This document shows, one piece after another, positions 15,641-24,262 of a DNA stretch of 64,000 bases. Both the position numbers and the translations under genes were made by a program. The DNA is from Bin87 sp965262485 (GTDB lineage: Bacteria; Chloroflexota; Dehalococcoidia; Lucifugimonadales; UBA3495), in contig OZ253540.1 in the NCBI GenBank assembly GCA_965262485.1, positions 3,286,001-3,350,000 of the forward strand, written 5' to 3'. The first letter of the stretch is position 1. Each line of letters begins with the position of its first letter. The notes below the pieces were generated by a model. That model saw nothing but the letters and a program-made list of their open reading frames with translations. It made no database searches and was not told the DNA's origin.

Positions 15641-16522
15641 CTAGCTGCGTCCGTACTTGTCCACTGCCTTGTCACCGGTCAGCGCCAGGAACACATCGCC
15701 GTGGGCGTCGCACCAGATGCCGTGGGCGGAGCGGCTGTCCCAGCGGGCCAGCACGTTGCCGTTCCGGTCGTAAATGCTCACCCGCGGCGGATGCGAGCCG
15801 TCCAGCGGCGGCAGCTCGCTGACCACGAAATCGCCTTCGGGACTCTCCGCTATGTCGGTGGGCCGGCAGGAATCGGTCCACATGGTCTTGAAGTTGCCCA
15901 TGGTATCGAAAACCTGGATGCGGCTGTTTTCGCGGTCGCAAACATACACCGTGTCATCCGTCGTAACCAGCAGGCTGTGAGGCAGGTGAAATTCGTAGGG
16001 GGCCTCCTTGCCGGGCTTCCCCCAGGAGAACTTCAGCTTGCCGTCGTTATCAAAACGGTGTATGCGGGCGTTGCGGTAGCCGTCGGCAACGAACAGGTCG
16101 CCGCTGGGCGAGGGCACCATCTCGGCGGGATAGTTGAACGGCCCGGCGGCCCGCGGCACCAGCTCACCGGCCACCTGAGCGCCGGTGTCCGAATGGACGC
16201 CGTGGCGACCCAGCATCTGGATTGGCTTGCCGTCCAGCGTGTACATGATGCACACCGACGTGTCCCGGTCGGTCAGGTACACAATATCACCCTCGATGTA
16301 AAACCCGTGGGCGTAAACGAACGACCCGTTCCCCCAGCCGCTCTTGAAATTGCCGCTGCGGTCGAAGATGGCGACGGGCGGATCGGCGCGGTGGAAGATG
16401 TAGATGTCGCCGGCCGAGTCGCTGGCCAGGGCGCTCACCGCTCCCATGGGATGCGCCGCGGGCATCTTGGCCCAGTCTGATTCCAGAGTATAGGTATGCT
16501 TGCCGGTTCCAACTGTGGTCAT
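15641..16522 (-). CDS. NHL-repeat beta-propeller protein
   Basis: 293 residues with repeated NHL/6-bladed propeller units: DSAGDIYIFHRADPPVAIFD, GDIVYLTDRD, PSGDLFVADGYRNARIHRFD, DTVYVCDRENSRIQVFD, EGDFVVSE, and a closing HGDVFLAL. Such propellers act as binding scaffolds or lactonase/peptidylglycine-lyase-like enzymes. No signal peptide is evident, so a cytosolic role is likely. It lies 79 bases downstream of the E1 beta gene in the same direction with its own AGGAGG site, so it may belong to that operon. A substrate cannot be named. Confidence 0.75.
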   Translation of the reverse strand: MTTVGTGKHTYTLESDWAKMPAAHPMGAVSALASDSAGDIYIFHRADPPVAIFDRSGNFKSGWGNGSFVYAHGFYIEGDIVYLTDRDTSVCIMYTLDGKPIQMLGRHGVHSDTGAQVAGELVPRAAGPFNYPAEMVPSPSGDLFVADGYRNARIHRFDNDGKLKFSWGKPGKEAPYEFHLPHSLLVTTDDTVYVCDRENSRIQVFDTMGNFKTMWTDSCRPTDIAESPEGDFVVSELPPLDGSHPPRVSIYDRNGNVLARWDSRSAHGIWCDAHGDVFLALTGDKAVDKYGRS

Positions 16523-16601
16523 AGTTTGGCCTCCTGGTTTGGCATATCGTGCGAACGATAAAAAATATCTCGATCGGCGGCGTCAAGTTCCGGCGGGTGC
16601 G

Positions 16602-17657
16602 TCAGGACATCAGCTTGCGCACCGTGGTAATCACGCGCTGGGCGTTGGGCAGGTATGCGTTCTCCAGCGGCCGGCTGTAGGGCACCGGTGTGTGAGGAGG
16701 CGTCACGCGGGAGGGAGGAGCGTCCAGATAATCAAAGGCTTCCTCGGCAACCCGCGCACAGATGTCAGATGAGATACTGCACACTGGCGTGTCTTCGTCC
16801 ACCACCACCAGCCGATGCGTGCGTCTCACCGAGTCCAGCACATGGTCGTAGTCGATGGGCGAAACGCTGAGCAGGTCGATCACCTCGGCGTTGATCCCCT
16901 CTTTGGCCAGTTCCTCGGCGGCTTCCACCGCCACCCACGTCATCTTGCTGATGCCCACCAGCGTAACATCAGTGCCGGCCCGCACCGTGCGCGCTTTGCC
17001 CAGTGGAATGGCATACATCTCCTCGGGCACCGGGCACGTATCTCCGTACAGTCCCTTGTGTTCAAAGAAGATAACCGGATCGTCGTCGCGAATGGCCGAA
17101 ATCAGCAGGCCCTTGGCAGTGTAAGCGTCTGACGGACAAACCCCTTTCAAACCGGGGATGTGGGCGAACAGCGAGTAGAACGACTCGGAGTGTTGGGCCG
17201 CGCTCCCGAAACCGGCTCCGATGCGGGTCAGCATCGTGAAAGGCACCTTCACCTGTCCGCCGAACATATAGCGCATCTTGGCCGCGTTGTTCAACAACTG
17301 GTCCATGCACACGCCGATGAAGTCCACGAACATCAGCTCGGCCACCGCCCGCATCCCGGTGGACGCGGCGCCGATGGCGGTGCCGACGAAGGCAGCTTCC
17401 GATAACGGCGTGTCCAGTACGCGTTCGTTGCCGAATTCCTGGATCAGTCCTCTGGTGGTTCTAAATGCGCCGCCCCAGGCATCGACGATGCCCAGATGTT
17501 CGCGCCCGGCGCCGCCGGCGATCTCTTCGCCCATGATAATGACGGTTTCGTCGCGGCGCATTTCTTGGATCAGCGCCTCGTTGATGGCCTCACGCGTTTG
17601 AATCACGCGGGTTTCGCCCGGCGGGGGCGACATTGGAACTTCGGTAATCGTAGTCAT
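16602..17657 (-). CDS. 2-oxoacid dehydrogenase E1 component, beta subunit
   Basis: 351 residues of the transketolase-like pyruvate/branched-chain/acetoin dehydrogenase E1 beta family. Features are REAINEALIQEMRRDETVIIMGEE, DTPLSEAAFVGTAIGAA, EL.FVDFIGVCMDQL, a PFT(M)LTRIGAG segment and the C-terminal transketolase domain with VEVIDLLSVSPID-like sequence (here INAEVIDLLSVSPIDYD). It pairs with the E1 alpha gene at 18345 to form the ThDP-dependent decarboxylase; E2 and E3 are not in the window. The ATG follows GGGAGG inside the stop of the preceding small gene. Whether the substrate is pyruvate, acetoin or a branched-chain 2-oxoacid cannot be decided. Confidence 0.92.
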   Translation of the reverse strand: MTTITEVPMSPPPGETRVIQTREAINEALIQEMRRDETVIIMGEEIAGGAGREHLGIVDAWGGAFRTTRGLIQEFGNERVLDTPLSEAAFVGTAIGAASTGMRAVAELMFVDFIGVCMDQLLNNAAKMRYMFGGQVKVPFTMLTRIGAGFGSAAQHSESFYSLFAHIPGLKGVCPSDAYTAKGLLISAIRDDDPVIFFEHKGLYGDTCPVPEEMYAIPLGKARTVRAGTDVTLVGISKMTWVAVEAAEELAKEGINAEVIDLLSVSPIDYDHVLDSVRRTHRLVVVDEDTPVCSISSDICARVAEEAFDYLDAPPSRVTPPHTPVPYSRPLENAYLPNAQRVITTVRKLMS

Positions 17658-17662
17658 AAATA

Positions 17663-18037
17663 CTAACCTCCCAAAGGGGTAACAGTTACCGCGCCATCAG
17701 CAACGGCGTCAATGGCAATGCGATTATTCCAGAGTAATTCCATGCCCAGCAACGGCTCGGAGTCCAACTGGAGTACATGCACGTCGCGACGCTGGCCCTG
17801 CCAAATAATCATGGCCTCGCCAGCAAGTATGTTTGTAACTTCTCCCGTAGCCGGTCGGCCTTCAAACCAGCTGTCCATTATCAGACCAAGTCGCCGGATA
17901 TACCACTCTGGGAGCAGAACTTGCCCGGTAAACCCGGTGTCCACAATGAATTGTATAGCATGACCATTACCGTTCCTGTCCAGTATGGTCAACGTTAACA
18001 TCGGTTTGCGCGTGGTGGTGACATAACCACGCGTCAC
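17663..18037 (-). CDS. Clan AA (retropepsin-like) aspartic protease
   Basis: 124 residues. The catalytic signature FIVDTGFTG (DTG) lies near residue 33, with the flap-side hydrophobic strand and the second conserved block LLGMELL near residue 96, as in single-domain retropepsin-like bacterial proteins that work as dimers. It overlaps the preceding small gene by four bases (translational coupling) and ends five bases before the E1 beta start. Its location inside a metabolic operon is odd; no link to dehydrogenase maturation is known to me. The pair with 18034 looks like an inserted two-gene cassette. Confidence 0.75.
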   Translation of the reverse strand: MTRGYVTTTRKPMLTLTILDRNGNGHAIQFIVDTGFTGQVLLPEWYIRRLGLIMDSWFEGRPATGEVTNILAGEAMIIWQGQRRDVHVLQLDSEPLLGMELLWNNRIAIDAVADGAVTVTPLGG

Positions 18038-18300
18038 AGTTTAGGCTCTTCGTGCCAACCGATAAATACCGCAGCGGAGAACCCGACGCGCATAAACCAC
18101 ATACGCGCTCCGGGTTTCCGCTGCTTCAATTTCAGAGCGGCGTCGATCGACATATCGTCGATTTGGTAGTCCCAACTGAGCACGTCGAAAACTACGTACT
18201 TTCCAATGTCCGCTTCGGTCAGGGTGGGCCGGATTTTATCGTGGTACAGCCGCCTCGCTTTTTCTGCGGCTGCATCCCAATCAATATCAGTCGATACCAT
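18034..18300 (-). CDS. Small hypothetical protein coupled to the aspartic protease
   Basis: 88 residues, acidic N-terminus (VSTDIDWDAAAEKARRL), then IGKYVVFDVLSWDYQIDDMSIDAALKLK and a C-terminal GFSAAVFIGWHEE. I do not recognise a named domain, but small proteins of this kind commonly precede clan AA proteases in bacterial TA-like or housekeeping cassettes. The ATG at 18300 is preferred because GGAGG lies seven bases upstream; TTG at 18306 is possible. Its stop overlaps the protease start by four bases. Cytosolic, no membrane segment. Confidence 0.6.
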   Translation of the reverse strand: MVSTDIDWDAAAEKARRLYHDKIRPTLTEADIGKYVVFDVLSWDYQIDDMSIDAALKLKQRKPGARMWFMRVGFSAAVFIGWHEEPKL

Positions 18301-18344
18301 ATCCAACCTCCGGATCTCCCCACAAAGCAGGCCGAAAAGCGCAC

Positions 18345-19355
18345 CTAAACCGACATGTTGGCGCCGCGGCGCATCATCTCTATCGGATAATCCCCGTACA
18401 CGTCATCATAAATTTCGTGCGGTTCCGGCAATGGGCTGGCGTCGGCAAAACTCACCGCTTCCTCAATTAGATGCAGGGCTTCGGCGTCCATCTGGTCGAG
18501 TTCCTCGGCCGTGATGGCATTCCCCTGGGCTATCATGTGGTTGCGGAACGTCAGCAGCGGGTCGCGGGCGCGCCAGTAATCCTGTTCCTCTTTGGTGCGG
18601 TAGGTCAACGGATCGTCGAACACCGTATGGCCGTAGTAGCGATAGGTTCGAGCTTCCAGCAGCGCCGGTCCGCCACCGGAGCGGGCGCGGTCCACCGCCT
18701 GCCCGGCTGCTTCGTACACGGCCAGCACATCCATGCCGTCCACGTAGATGCCGGGCATGTCGTAGCCGGGAGCGCGGTCAACCACGTTGGCGACGGACAG
18801 CCCGTACTCCACCGGAGTGGACTCGGCATATCCGTTATTCTCGCAGCAGAAAATCACCGGCAACTTCCACACGGATGCCAGGTTCATGCACTCGTGCAGC
18901 ACGCCCTGGTTGGCTCCGCCGTCACCGAAGAATGCAACGGCCACCCGATCCAGCTTGCGAATCTTGGAGGTCAGGGCAGCGCCAACGGCCAGGGGAACGC
19001 TGCCGGCAACGATGCCATTGGTGCCCAGCATTCCCTTGCTCATGTCGGCGATGTGCATGGAGCCGCCCTTGCCCTTATTGGGACCGCCGCTGCGCCCGAA
19101 GAGCTCGGCCATCATCAACTTGGGGTCCACACCCTTGGCGATGCAGTGGCCGTGTCCCCGGTGGGTGCTTCCGATATAGTCATCGTCGCTCAGATGAGCG
19201 CAAACTCCCGTGGGCACCGCTTCCTGTCCCACGGACGAGTGAACGGATGCAGACATGCCTCGTTGTCCGGTTTCGGGCACGCCGCGTTCTTCAAAATGCC
19301 GGATGGTTGTCATCGTGCGATAAAGTCGCAGCAGAGTGTCGCGATCGAGTTCCAT
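18345..19355 (-). CDS. 2-oxoacid dehydrogenase E1 component, alpha subunit
   Basis: 336 residues of the thiamine-diphosphate-dependent E1 alpha family. The ThDP motif FGDGGANQGVLHE continues to CCENNGYAES (GDG...N, about residues 142-175), and the phosphorylation-loop-like HGHCIAKG, KGKGGSMHIAD and YRYYGHTVFDDP blocks are all present. It is the first gene of a five-gene minus-strand run: E1 alpha, small protein, aspartic protease, E1 beta, NHL protein. A consensus promoter and a terminator-like leader hairpin precede it. AAGGAG lies about ten bases before the ATG. Confidence 0.92.
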   Translation of the reverse strand: MELDRDTLLRLYRTMTTIRHFEERGVPETGQRGMSASVHSSVGQEAVPTGVCAHLSDDDYIGSTHRGHGHCIAKGVDPKLMMAELFGRSGGPNKGKGGSMHIADMSKGMLGTNGIVAGSVPLAVGAALTSKIRKLDRVAVAFFGDGGANQGVLHECMNLASVWKLPVIFCCENNGYAESTPVEYGLSVANVVDRAPGYDMPGIYVDGMDVLAVYEAAGQAVDRARSGGGPALLEARTYRYYGHTVFDDPLTYRTKEEQDYWRARDPLLTFRNHMIAQGNAITAEELDQMDAEALHLIEEAVSFADASPLPEPHEIYDDVYGDYPIEMMRRGANMSV

Positions 19356-19404
19356 AGCAACACGCTCCTTTGTGTGGCGCTGGGATCAGCAGCAGTAGTG
19401 TAAA

Positions 19405-19429
19405 CAAAAACCGGCGAGAAGTTCGCCGG
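19405..19429 (-). terminator. Terminator-like hairpin in the E1 operon leader
   Basis: On the minus strand: CCGGCGA, loop ACTTC, TCGCCGG, then TTTTTG. It lies between the promoter at 19446-19473 and the E1 alpha start, so it could attenuate that transcript. It could also end read-through from R-M system 2, whose last stop is 126 bases upstream. Confidence 0.6.
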
Positions 19430-19445
19430 CATTATAAGTGGCCCA

Positions 19446-19473
19446 ATAGTAGCACGGGCCGGGATGCTGTCAA
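19446..19473 (-). promoter_or_regulatory. Sigma-70 promoter of the E1 operon
   Basis: On the minus strand TTGACA (19473-19468), 16-base spacer, TACTAT (19451-19446). A second TATAAT at 19436-19431 lacks a -35 partner. Confidence 0.6.
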
Positions 19474-19554
19474 GGCGAGAGGCAACGGTAATAGATGTTC
19501 TGGCGCAACAGCCGTAGACAGCGTTCAGACGACGGCCCACCGAGTGTCGATAAC

Positions 19555-21051
19555 CTATACCAAGGGCAATTGATGCGAACCGGATGGTCGATAATCTATT
19601 AATTGCTCCGCCACGCCCAATTCTTTGGCGAGAGCCAGCAGGTCAAGCCGTTTCAGCAGCTCCACTGTAACTGGGCGTTTGGAGTCCCAAAAAATAAAGG
19701 CTGAGAAAAAATCCCGTGCGACGCTGGAATTCAGCATTCCGGCTATACATGTAGCCTCTTCCTGGGTTCGACAAGCAATGAAGTAGCAGGTATCGTCAAG
19801 CACAACGGGTTTCCCAGATGACGGGCCAACTACTCTGAAACGCAAGTTCTTATAGAAACCCGATACGGCGACTTTCCAGGGCGCAAATGAATATTCGCCG
19901 ACGCCGAATATGGAGAATCTTGGGCGGTTGCGATAGATGGAGCTGGCCCGACGTTCCAAGCAGTCTGCATGATTCTCGAGGTACTCCCATGTTTTGGGAG
20001 CGCGCTGTCGCATCATTCCAGTTTCTTCCCCCACGAAACGTTGGGGAACTATCATATGCCTGGAAGGAAGCGGATCACCAGTATTGGCAACGTCGGAGCT
20101 CTTGAGCATAGGGTAAATGTAATCGGTCTCAAGGTTCACCGTTTCCCCAAGGCCGTTCCGATATAGCCCGTCCCGTTCACGCAGTTCCATGACCCTGGTG
20201 CAGTCGTGCTTGATCCCAGACCGCCATTTGTACCATCCGCTTCCCTCTAGATGCTTCCAGGTCTGGTAAGCCTCAACATTGGCCAGGAGATGGTCATTGC
20301 TATACCCGAGAACGGCACTCACGCAGTGCGTGTTCAATGAATTGTGGACTCGGCATTCAAAAGTCTGCGCCGTTTCAGATGCCGTTATAACCAAAAGGCA
20401 GGCATCCACAGCAGCCCCGAAATGAGCCATCGCGTCAATGTGATAGATGTCAGCCTGTGCCAGGCTAGGTCCGTTTTGCCAAGCATGAGCAAGGACTTTC
20501 CTGGCTACGGTGGTTTTGCACAGCATAGCCACCGTAGCCTGCTTTCCCGAAATCCAGCCCAGCGTTTTGAGCAGCATTGATTCTGATATGTCGAAATTGC
20601 TTTTCCCGGTGACTGCATCAATCCCGCGAAGTTTCTGGAGGTTGAACTTTACTGGCAGATTAGAACTGCCCAAAGTGCTGAGTGCCGCGTTCGTGACCCA
20701 GGGAGGATTGCCTATGATTAGCAGCGGCTCGGACAGGGAGGCTAGCAAAGTAGGCCAGTCAACATCGAAAAAATCTTCCCACCGAAGGTCTACGCTGCCG
20801 TCATGCGTTGCCGGCAGAGCAGCGCGGGCCCGCGCGATGTGTCGAGGGTTAACGTCAACCCCCACAGCCTCTTGAATAGTCGGAAAAGTTTGAAGAGCGG
20901 CGACCAGAAAATTTCCCTCTCCGCAAGTCGGTTCAAGGATGGAAACCGGGGCCAACCCTTGTTCAGCGAGTATTGAACACACGTCCGCCGCAAGCTGAGG
21001 CGGCGTCTGGAAATCCCCGAATTCCCGAATTGCCCGTTTTCTCACTGCCAT
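19555..21051 (-). CDS. N6-adenine DNA methylase (R-M system 2)
   Basis: 498 residues. SAM-binding motif I is EPTCGEGNFLVAAL near residue 40, the acidic strand end is VGVDVNPRHIARA and catalytic motif IV is IGNPPWVTN near residue 115 (NPPW, gamma-like order). The C-terminal half (about 280-498) is a target-recognition-type domain with WKVAVSGFYKNLRF and a TCYFIACRTQEEATCIAGMLNS block, as in Eco57I-type and N6-methylases of Type II systems. It lies four bases after the partner endonuclease on the same strand. Codons look more A/T-rich than the flanking metabolic genes, suggesting acquisition by transfer. Confidence 0.85.
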   Translation of the reverse strand: MAVRKRAIREFGDFQTPPQLAADVCSILAEQGLAPVSILEPTCGEGNFLVAALQTFPTIQEAVGVDVNPRHIARARAALPATHDGSVDLRWEDFFDVDWPTLLASLSEPLLIIGNPPWVTNAALSTLGSSNLPVKFNLQKLRGIDAVTGKSNFDISESMLLKTLGWISGKQATVAMLCKTTVARKVLAHAWQNGPSLAQADIYHIDAMAHFGAAVDACLLVITASETAQTFECRVHNSLNTHCVSAVLGYSNDHLLANVEAYQTWKHLEGSGWYKWRSGIKHDCTRVMELRERDGLYRNGLGETVNLETDYIYPMLKSSDVANTGDPLPSRHMIVPQRFVGEETGMMRQRAPKTWEYLENHADCLERRASSIYRNRPRFSIFGVGEYSFAPWKVAVSGFYKNLRFRVVGPSSGKPVVLDDTCYFIACRTQEEATCIAGMLNSSVARDFFSAFIFWDSKRPVTVELLKRLDLLALAKELGVAEQLIDYRPSGSHQLPLV

Positions 21052-21055
21052 GGCG

Positions 21056-21709
21056 CTACCTTATGCGACGGATACCTTCCACAACGCCGACTTCGTCAAT
21101 CACCCTACGGTATTGGAGTCGCCACTGGAGGGCATTGGAGATAGTCAGATACCCGATCTCCGGAGGATTTCGCAATAGTTCCTGAGCCAACTGCAAAGCC
21201 TGAATATCATCAACAGGGAGAGACCGCTCCTGCATAAACGCTATCAGATCGTCCTCATTACCCGCATTTTCGATAATTCGCCGAATACCCGTGGTGGTCT
21301 GATAATCGGCAGTTCTGCTGTCCTCAACGAAAACAGAGTGCAGGATATTGAGCCTTCCAGTCCGTGTTTCCGGGTCGTCAGTCTTCTCATAAACAAATAC
21401 CAGCAAAGAATAGCCCAAGCCGTAAATTTTCTGACGCGCCGATTTGAACGGACAAGAGGATTGCGGCTGCGTGATCCGTGTAACTTTCATGTCCACATCC
21501 AGCCCAGGCAAGTCTATTCCGACTGCAGAACTACCCTCTTCATAAGAATAGCTTTCCCGAAGGTGGGCACGAAACTTATGCTCAAAGTACGTTCCGATGG
21601 CTTTTCCGTCCGTTACGCCAAAAAGTGACGGCTCTGCATGGACAGACTCCATTGCGGCGAAACGTCCGGCCTCGAGGCAAAGTAGTTGAATTGTCAGTGG
21701 CTGGTTCAT
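21056..21709 (-). CDS. Type II restriction endonuclease (R-M system 2)
   Basis: 217 residues. A candidate PD-(D/E)XK core is GIDLPGLDVDMKVTRITQPQSS (shown here as residues about 64-85), in which DVDMK would supply Asp-x-Lys. Upstream is GTYFEHKFRAHL, a helix carrying a conserved Glu typical of such enzymes. The C-terminal 60 residues (LPVDDIQALQLAQELL, then YLTISNALQWRL) are helical and may bind DNA. The gene precedes the methylase by four bases, R before M. Assignment as the nuclease rests on this context plus the motif; the recognition site is unknown. Confidence 0.65.
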   Translation of the reverse strand: MNQPLTIQLLCLEAGRFAAMESVHAEPSLFGVTDGKAIGTYFEHKFRAHLRESYSYEEGSSAVGIDLPGLDVDMKVTRITQPQSSCPFKSARQKIYGLGYSLLVFVYEKTDDPETRTGRLNILHSVFVEDSRTADYQTTTGIRRIIENAGNEDDLIAFMQERSLPVDDIQALQLAQELLRNPPEIGYLTISNALQWRLQYRRVIDEVGVVEGIRRIR

Positions 21710-21830
21710 GGACTTACGGTCTCTGCAACCTCTTGCGGTTCATACGATATGATGCACCAGTACGCAGCGACATTCAAGATTCCGCAGGCACGTTTCCCAT
21801 AGTAGGGTGTAAGTGAGGGTTGGCATCAAT

Positions 21831-21988
21831 ACTTAACTCTCACCCCCACCCTTCCCCCCGCCCCAACCCCCAGCGTCTCCGCCGCCCTGGGCCTGGACCT
21901 GGAACTGGTAGCCACCATCCGCCGCAACCTGGCGATGGAGCCGTCGGTCACTGGCAAACGCTACGCCGGGCTGCGGCCGGCGGGGTAA
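21831..21988 (+). other. Orphan C-terminal coding fragment with duplicated flank
   Basis: Within the gene-poor stretch 21710-21995 an open + strand frame ends AALGLDLELVATIRRNLAM and continues to a TAA at 21988, with no start. Its first 55 or so bases resemble 22709-22765, the 3' end of the SAM hydrolase gene and flank. It looks like a scar of an older duplication or of a lost gene. Confidence 0.3.
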
Positions 21989-21995
21989 TGGGACA

Positions 21996-22349
21996 TTAAC
22001 CCGTGGGTAGCGCTCGCTTCCGAATGTTGATAACCCAGAACCGGCCCGGCCAAACTATTGGCGCAGCAAGATTGTGAACAATCAGCTGGGCTCTTTCCAA
22101 TGCCGTGACGGCCTCGGCAATGCGAAAGAGGACGACTCCACAGGATGCCGGCAAGCGTCCCTGGAAAGTCAATTCCCCAAAGTCAGTATCAAAGGTTATG
22201 AGCACGCGATCCTCTCGCACGGCACGGGCCAGTATGGTGGGATCCACCATTCGCCGGTCATCTTCATACATCCAGACAACGTCGTGGCCGACATCACGCA
22301 GCAGCCTGACCGTAGTGCCGTTGAAGTTCGTGTCGGCCAGAATCCGCAT
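21996..22349 (-). CDS. DUF5615 PIN-like toxin
   Basis: 117 residues. It starts MRILADTNFN, with the metal-binding Asp of PIN/Mut7-C-like nucleases, and has a second acidic cluster in LITFDTDFGEL near residue 52, followed by GVVLFRI. This matches the DUF5615 family, the toxin partner of DUF433 proteins. The gene starts seven bases after the DUF433 gene ends, antitoxin first, as in VapBC45-like modules. Predicted cytosolic RNase; targets unknown. Confidence 0.8.
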   Translation of the reverse strand: MRILADTNFNGTTVRLLRDVGHDVVWMYEDDRRMVDPTILARAVREDRVLITFDTDFGELTFQGRLPASCGVVLFRIAEAVTALERAQLIVHNLAAPIVWPGRFWVINIRKRALPTG

Positions 22350-22355
22350 TGCGGG

Positions 22356-22652
22356 TCATGCCTCTTTCGATTGCTTACGCTTCTCGGCATCCTGACGCAC
22401 TGCTTCGTCAAATTTGGCCTCAAACTCGGCCCAGGTAATGTTGGAGAGGCGCGCGCCGGTGGCTGCATAAAGCCGACAAGCCTCTATATCCTCCTGAGTT
22501 AGCGCCGGGTATTCCCTGAGTATGTCCTCTTCGGTCCACACTCCGCCGTTCAGATAGTCCATAACCAGCTCTACGGAGATTCGCATTCCGCGCACGCACG
22601 GCTTGCCGGCCAGGATTAGCGGGTCTTTAGTGATGCGTTCGATCAATTCCAT
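22356..22652 (-). CDS. DUF433 antitoxin
   Basis: 98 residues. The DUF433 winged-helix-like domain is plain: ITKDPLILAGKPCVRGMRISVE, then VMDYLNGGVWTEEDILREYPALTQEDIEACRLYA. A charged C-terminal extension (FDEAVRQDAEKRKQ) probably wraps the toxin. It lies directly upstream of the DUF5615 gene. By analogy such antitoxins bind their own promoter together with the toxin. GGGAGGCT precedes the ATG. Confidence 0.85.
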   Translation of the reverse strand: MELIERITKDPLILAGKPCVRGMRISVELVMDYLNGGVWTEEDILREYPALTQEDIEACRLYAATGARLSNITWAEFEAKFDEAVRQDAEKRKQSKEA

Positions 22653-22703
22653 AGTGCAGCCTCCCGGCGATGGGCGGATGTGGCTTGGCCCTTCAGTTCC
22701 ATC

Positions 22704-23555
22704 TTAACATAGCCTGACCCCCACCCTTTCCCCTGCCCCTACCCCCAGCGTGTCCGCCGCGCTGCCGTCCACTACCACAATCTCCAGACGACCGTGGCTC
22801 CCTACCAGCGCTCGTAGTCCCGATCCCGGCGGGTCGTGAAATGTTCGCGACAATCCAGTGATGGCATTCCCGGCAATGTTGACCCTGACAGTGCCCCGGT
22901 CGCCAGCGGCCACACCCATCCTCGCCAGCAGGTCGGCGGTTATATCGGTGGTCAGATTGCCGAACGTGTCAGCGTACACAACCTGGCCCAATATGACGCC
23001 GTTCTGCGGTTCTGGAATCGGCATCGCCAGCGTGTTCATCGTGCTTGTCGATTCACTCATCCGGTCGGCGGCCACGCCCAACGAAAGGTGCGCCGCCGCC
23101 GGAGCAAAAACGTCCCGCCCGTGGAAAGTCGCGCTAACCGGATGCCGCCAATACTCCGGGTTGGTGAGTCTCCAGGCGCGGCAGCCGTCCGGAATCGCCG
23201 CCGCACCGGCGTGAGAAGTATTTCCGAATCCCGCGTCATAACGCCGGCAAACCAGCGTCAGCAGCCCGTTGTCGGGCGCAACGAACCTGCCGTCGGGTGT
23301 TTCCAGCAGCAGAGCCGCCCGCTCGGTGCCCACGCCCGGGTCAACCACCGCCACGAAGATGCTGCCGATGGGGAAATACGGGGACGAGTCGGCCAGCGCC
23401 ACCGCGCCGTGTCGAACGTCTTGCGGGCCAATTCCGTGGGTGAGGTCGATCACGGTAGCACTGGGATTGATGCCCAGAATGACCCCCCGCATCATGCCCA
23501 CGTAGGCATCGGTAAGGCCGAAATCGGTGGCCAGGACGATCGGGGGCGCTGCCAT
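22704..23555 (-). CDS. S-adenosyl-L-methionine hydrolase (adenosine-forming, DUF62)
   Basis: 283 residues. Family hallmarks are ATDFGLTDAYVG at the N-terminus, the DLTHGIGPQDVRHGA block, SIFVAVVDPGVGTERA, APDNGLL and a C-terminal beta-barrel domain with YADTFGNLTTDI. Relatives split SAM into adenosine and methionine or, in fluorinase/chlorinase relatives, add halide; the general bacterial form is the hydrolase. The halogenase-specific insertion is not evident. The gene is read towards the DUF433 module, with secG upstream. Confidence 0.88.
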   Translation of the reverse strand: MAAPPIVLATDFGLTDAYVGMMRGVILGINPSATVIDLTHGIGPQDVRHGAVALADSSPYFPIGSIFVAVVDPGVGTERAALLLETPDGRFVAPDNGLLTLVCRRYDAGFGNTSHAGAAAIPDGCRAWRLTNPEYWRHPVSATFHGRDVFAPAAAHLSLGVAADRMSESTSTMNTLAMPIPEPQNGVILGQVVYADTFGNLTTDITADLLARMGVAAGDRGTVRVNIAGNAITGLSRTFHDPPGSGLRALVGSHGRLEIVVVDGSAADTLGVGAGERVGVRLC

Positions 23556-23599
23556 ATGTTGGCGGCCGGTTTTACCGGCGCCGCACCGTCGGGCCCGTG

Positions 23600-23812
23600 C
23601 TAGGTGAAGCGGGCGCTGAGGACCGACACCAACAGGAAAATGGCAATCAGCGCAATGGTAATCTGAAATAACGTGCGCTCCAGCCCCCGGCGGGTCCGGG
23701 CGGTGTTTTGAGCGCTGCCAAACATTCCACTGCCAGCCTCTCGCACCTGCGACAGGATAAGCAGCACCAGCACCACAGAAATAAATATTTGAGCCAGGTT
23801 GAAAAGAGACAT
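23600..23812 (-). CDS. secG: Preprotein translocase subunit SecG
   Basis: 70 residues: two hydrophobic helices (FNLAQIFISVVLVLLILSQ and FQITIALIAIFLLVSVLS, residues about 4-22 and 48-66) separated by a polar loop with GSGMFGSAQNTARTRRGLER, the typical SecG G.G.FG signature. It is an accessory subunit of the SecYEG channel in the inner membrane. The ATG at 23812 gives the usual length; an upstream in-frame start at 23842 would add ten residues. No Sec partner lies next to it. Confidence 0.85.
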   Translation of the reverse strand: MSLFNLAQIFISVVLVLLILSQVREAGSGMFGSAQNTARTRRGLERTLFQITIALIAIFLLVSVLSARFT

Positions 23813-23890
23813 GATCGCTAACCGCGACAACGATTGTAACACGGACTCATCAGCGCCGGCGCTGCCTAACTACTAGAAAATTGCGAAACT

Positions 23891-23950
23891 TGTCATTGCG
23901 ACCCCGTACTCGATGCGGGGGTTGGCAATCTCGTCGCCGTAGCAATGACA
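23891..23950. repeat. Family A repeat variant
   Basis: TGTCATTGCGACCCCGTACTCGATGCGGGGGTTGGCAATCTCG-type copy; the usual GAGGAGCGTAGCG centre is replaced by a CCCCGTA...TGCGGGG hairpin. It is closed by CAATGACA. Confidence 0.75.
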
Positions 23951-24101
23951 GCAGGGTGGCAGGACGCAGGGGGACGGGTGTTCAACATCAACGAGATTGC
24001 CATGTCCTTCGACAGGCTCAGGACGAGCGGGTGGTTAATTTCCACAACTTTGAAAAGGCCCTGGCGCACCGGAGCGTTCTGTTTCAGAAGGTTCATATGT
24101 T

Positions 24102-24129
24102 CGTCATTCCCGCGAAAGCGGGAATCCAG
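24102..24129. repeat. Family B core hairpin
   Basis: TCGTCATTCCCGCGAAAGCGGGAATCCAG core without the TGTTGACA ends. It lies in the stretch 23843-24262, which otherwise holds only repeats and the leader of secG. Confidence 0.7.
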
Positions 24130-24262
24130 CAAGCTCAATCAGAAAAGTTTACTTCTGTTCAATTTCCCCAATATCGTCATTACGGCCCGCGCCGGAACCC
24201 GGCAAATCCCAATGAATCCGGTGCATCCTGTATATCCCGGTAAAAAATATCGTTCCTACCGA

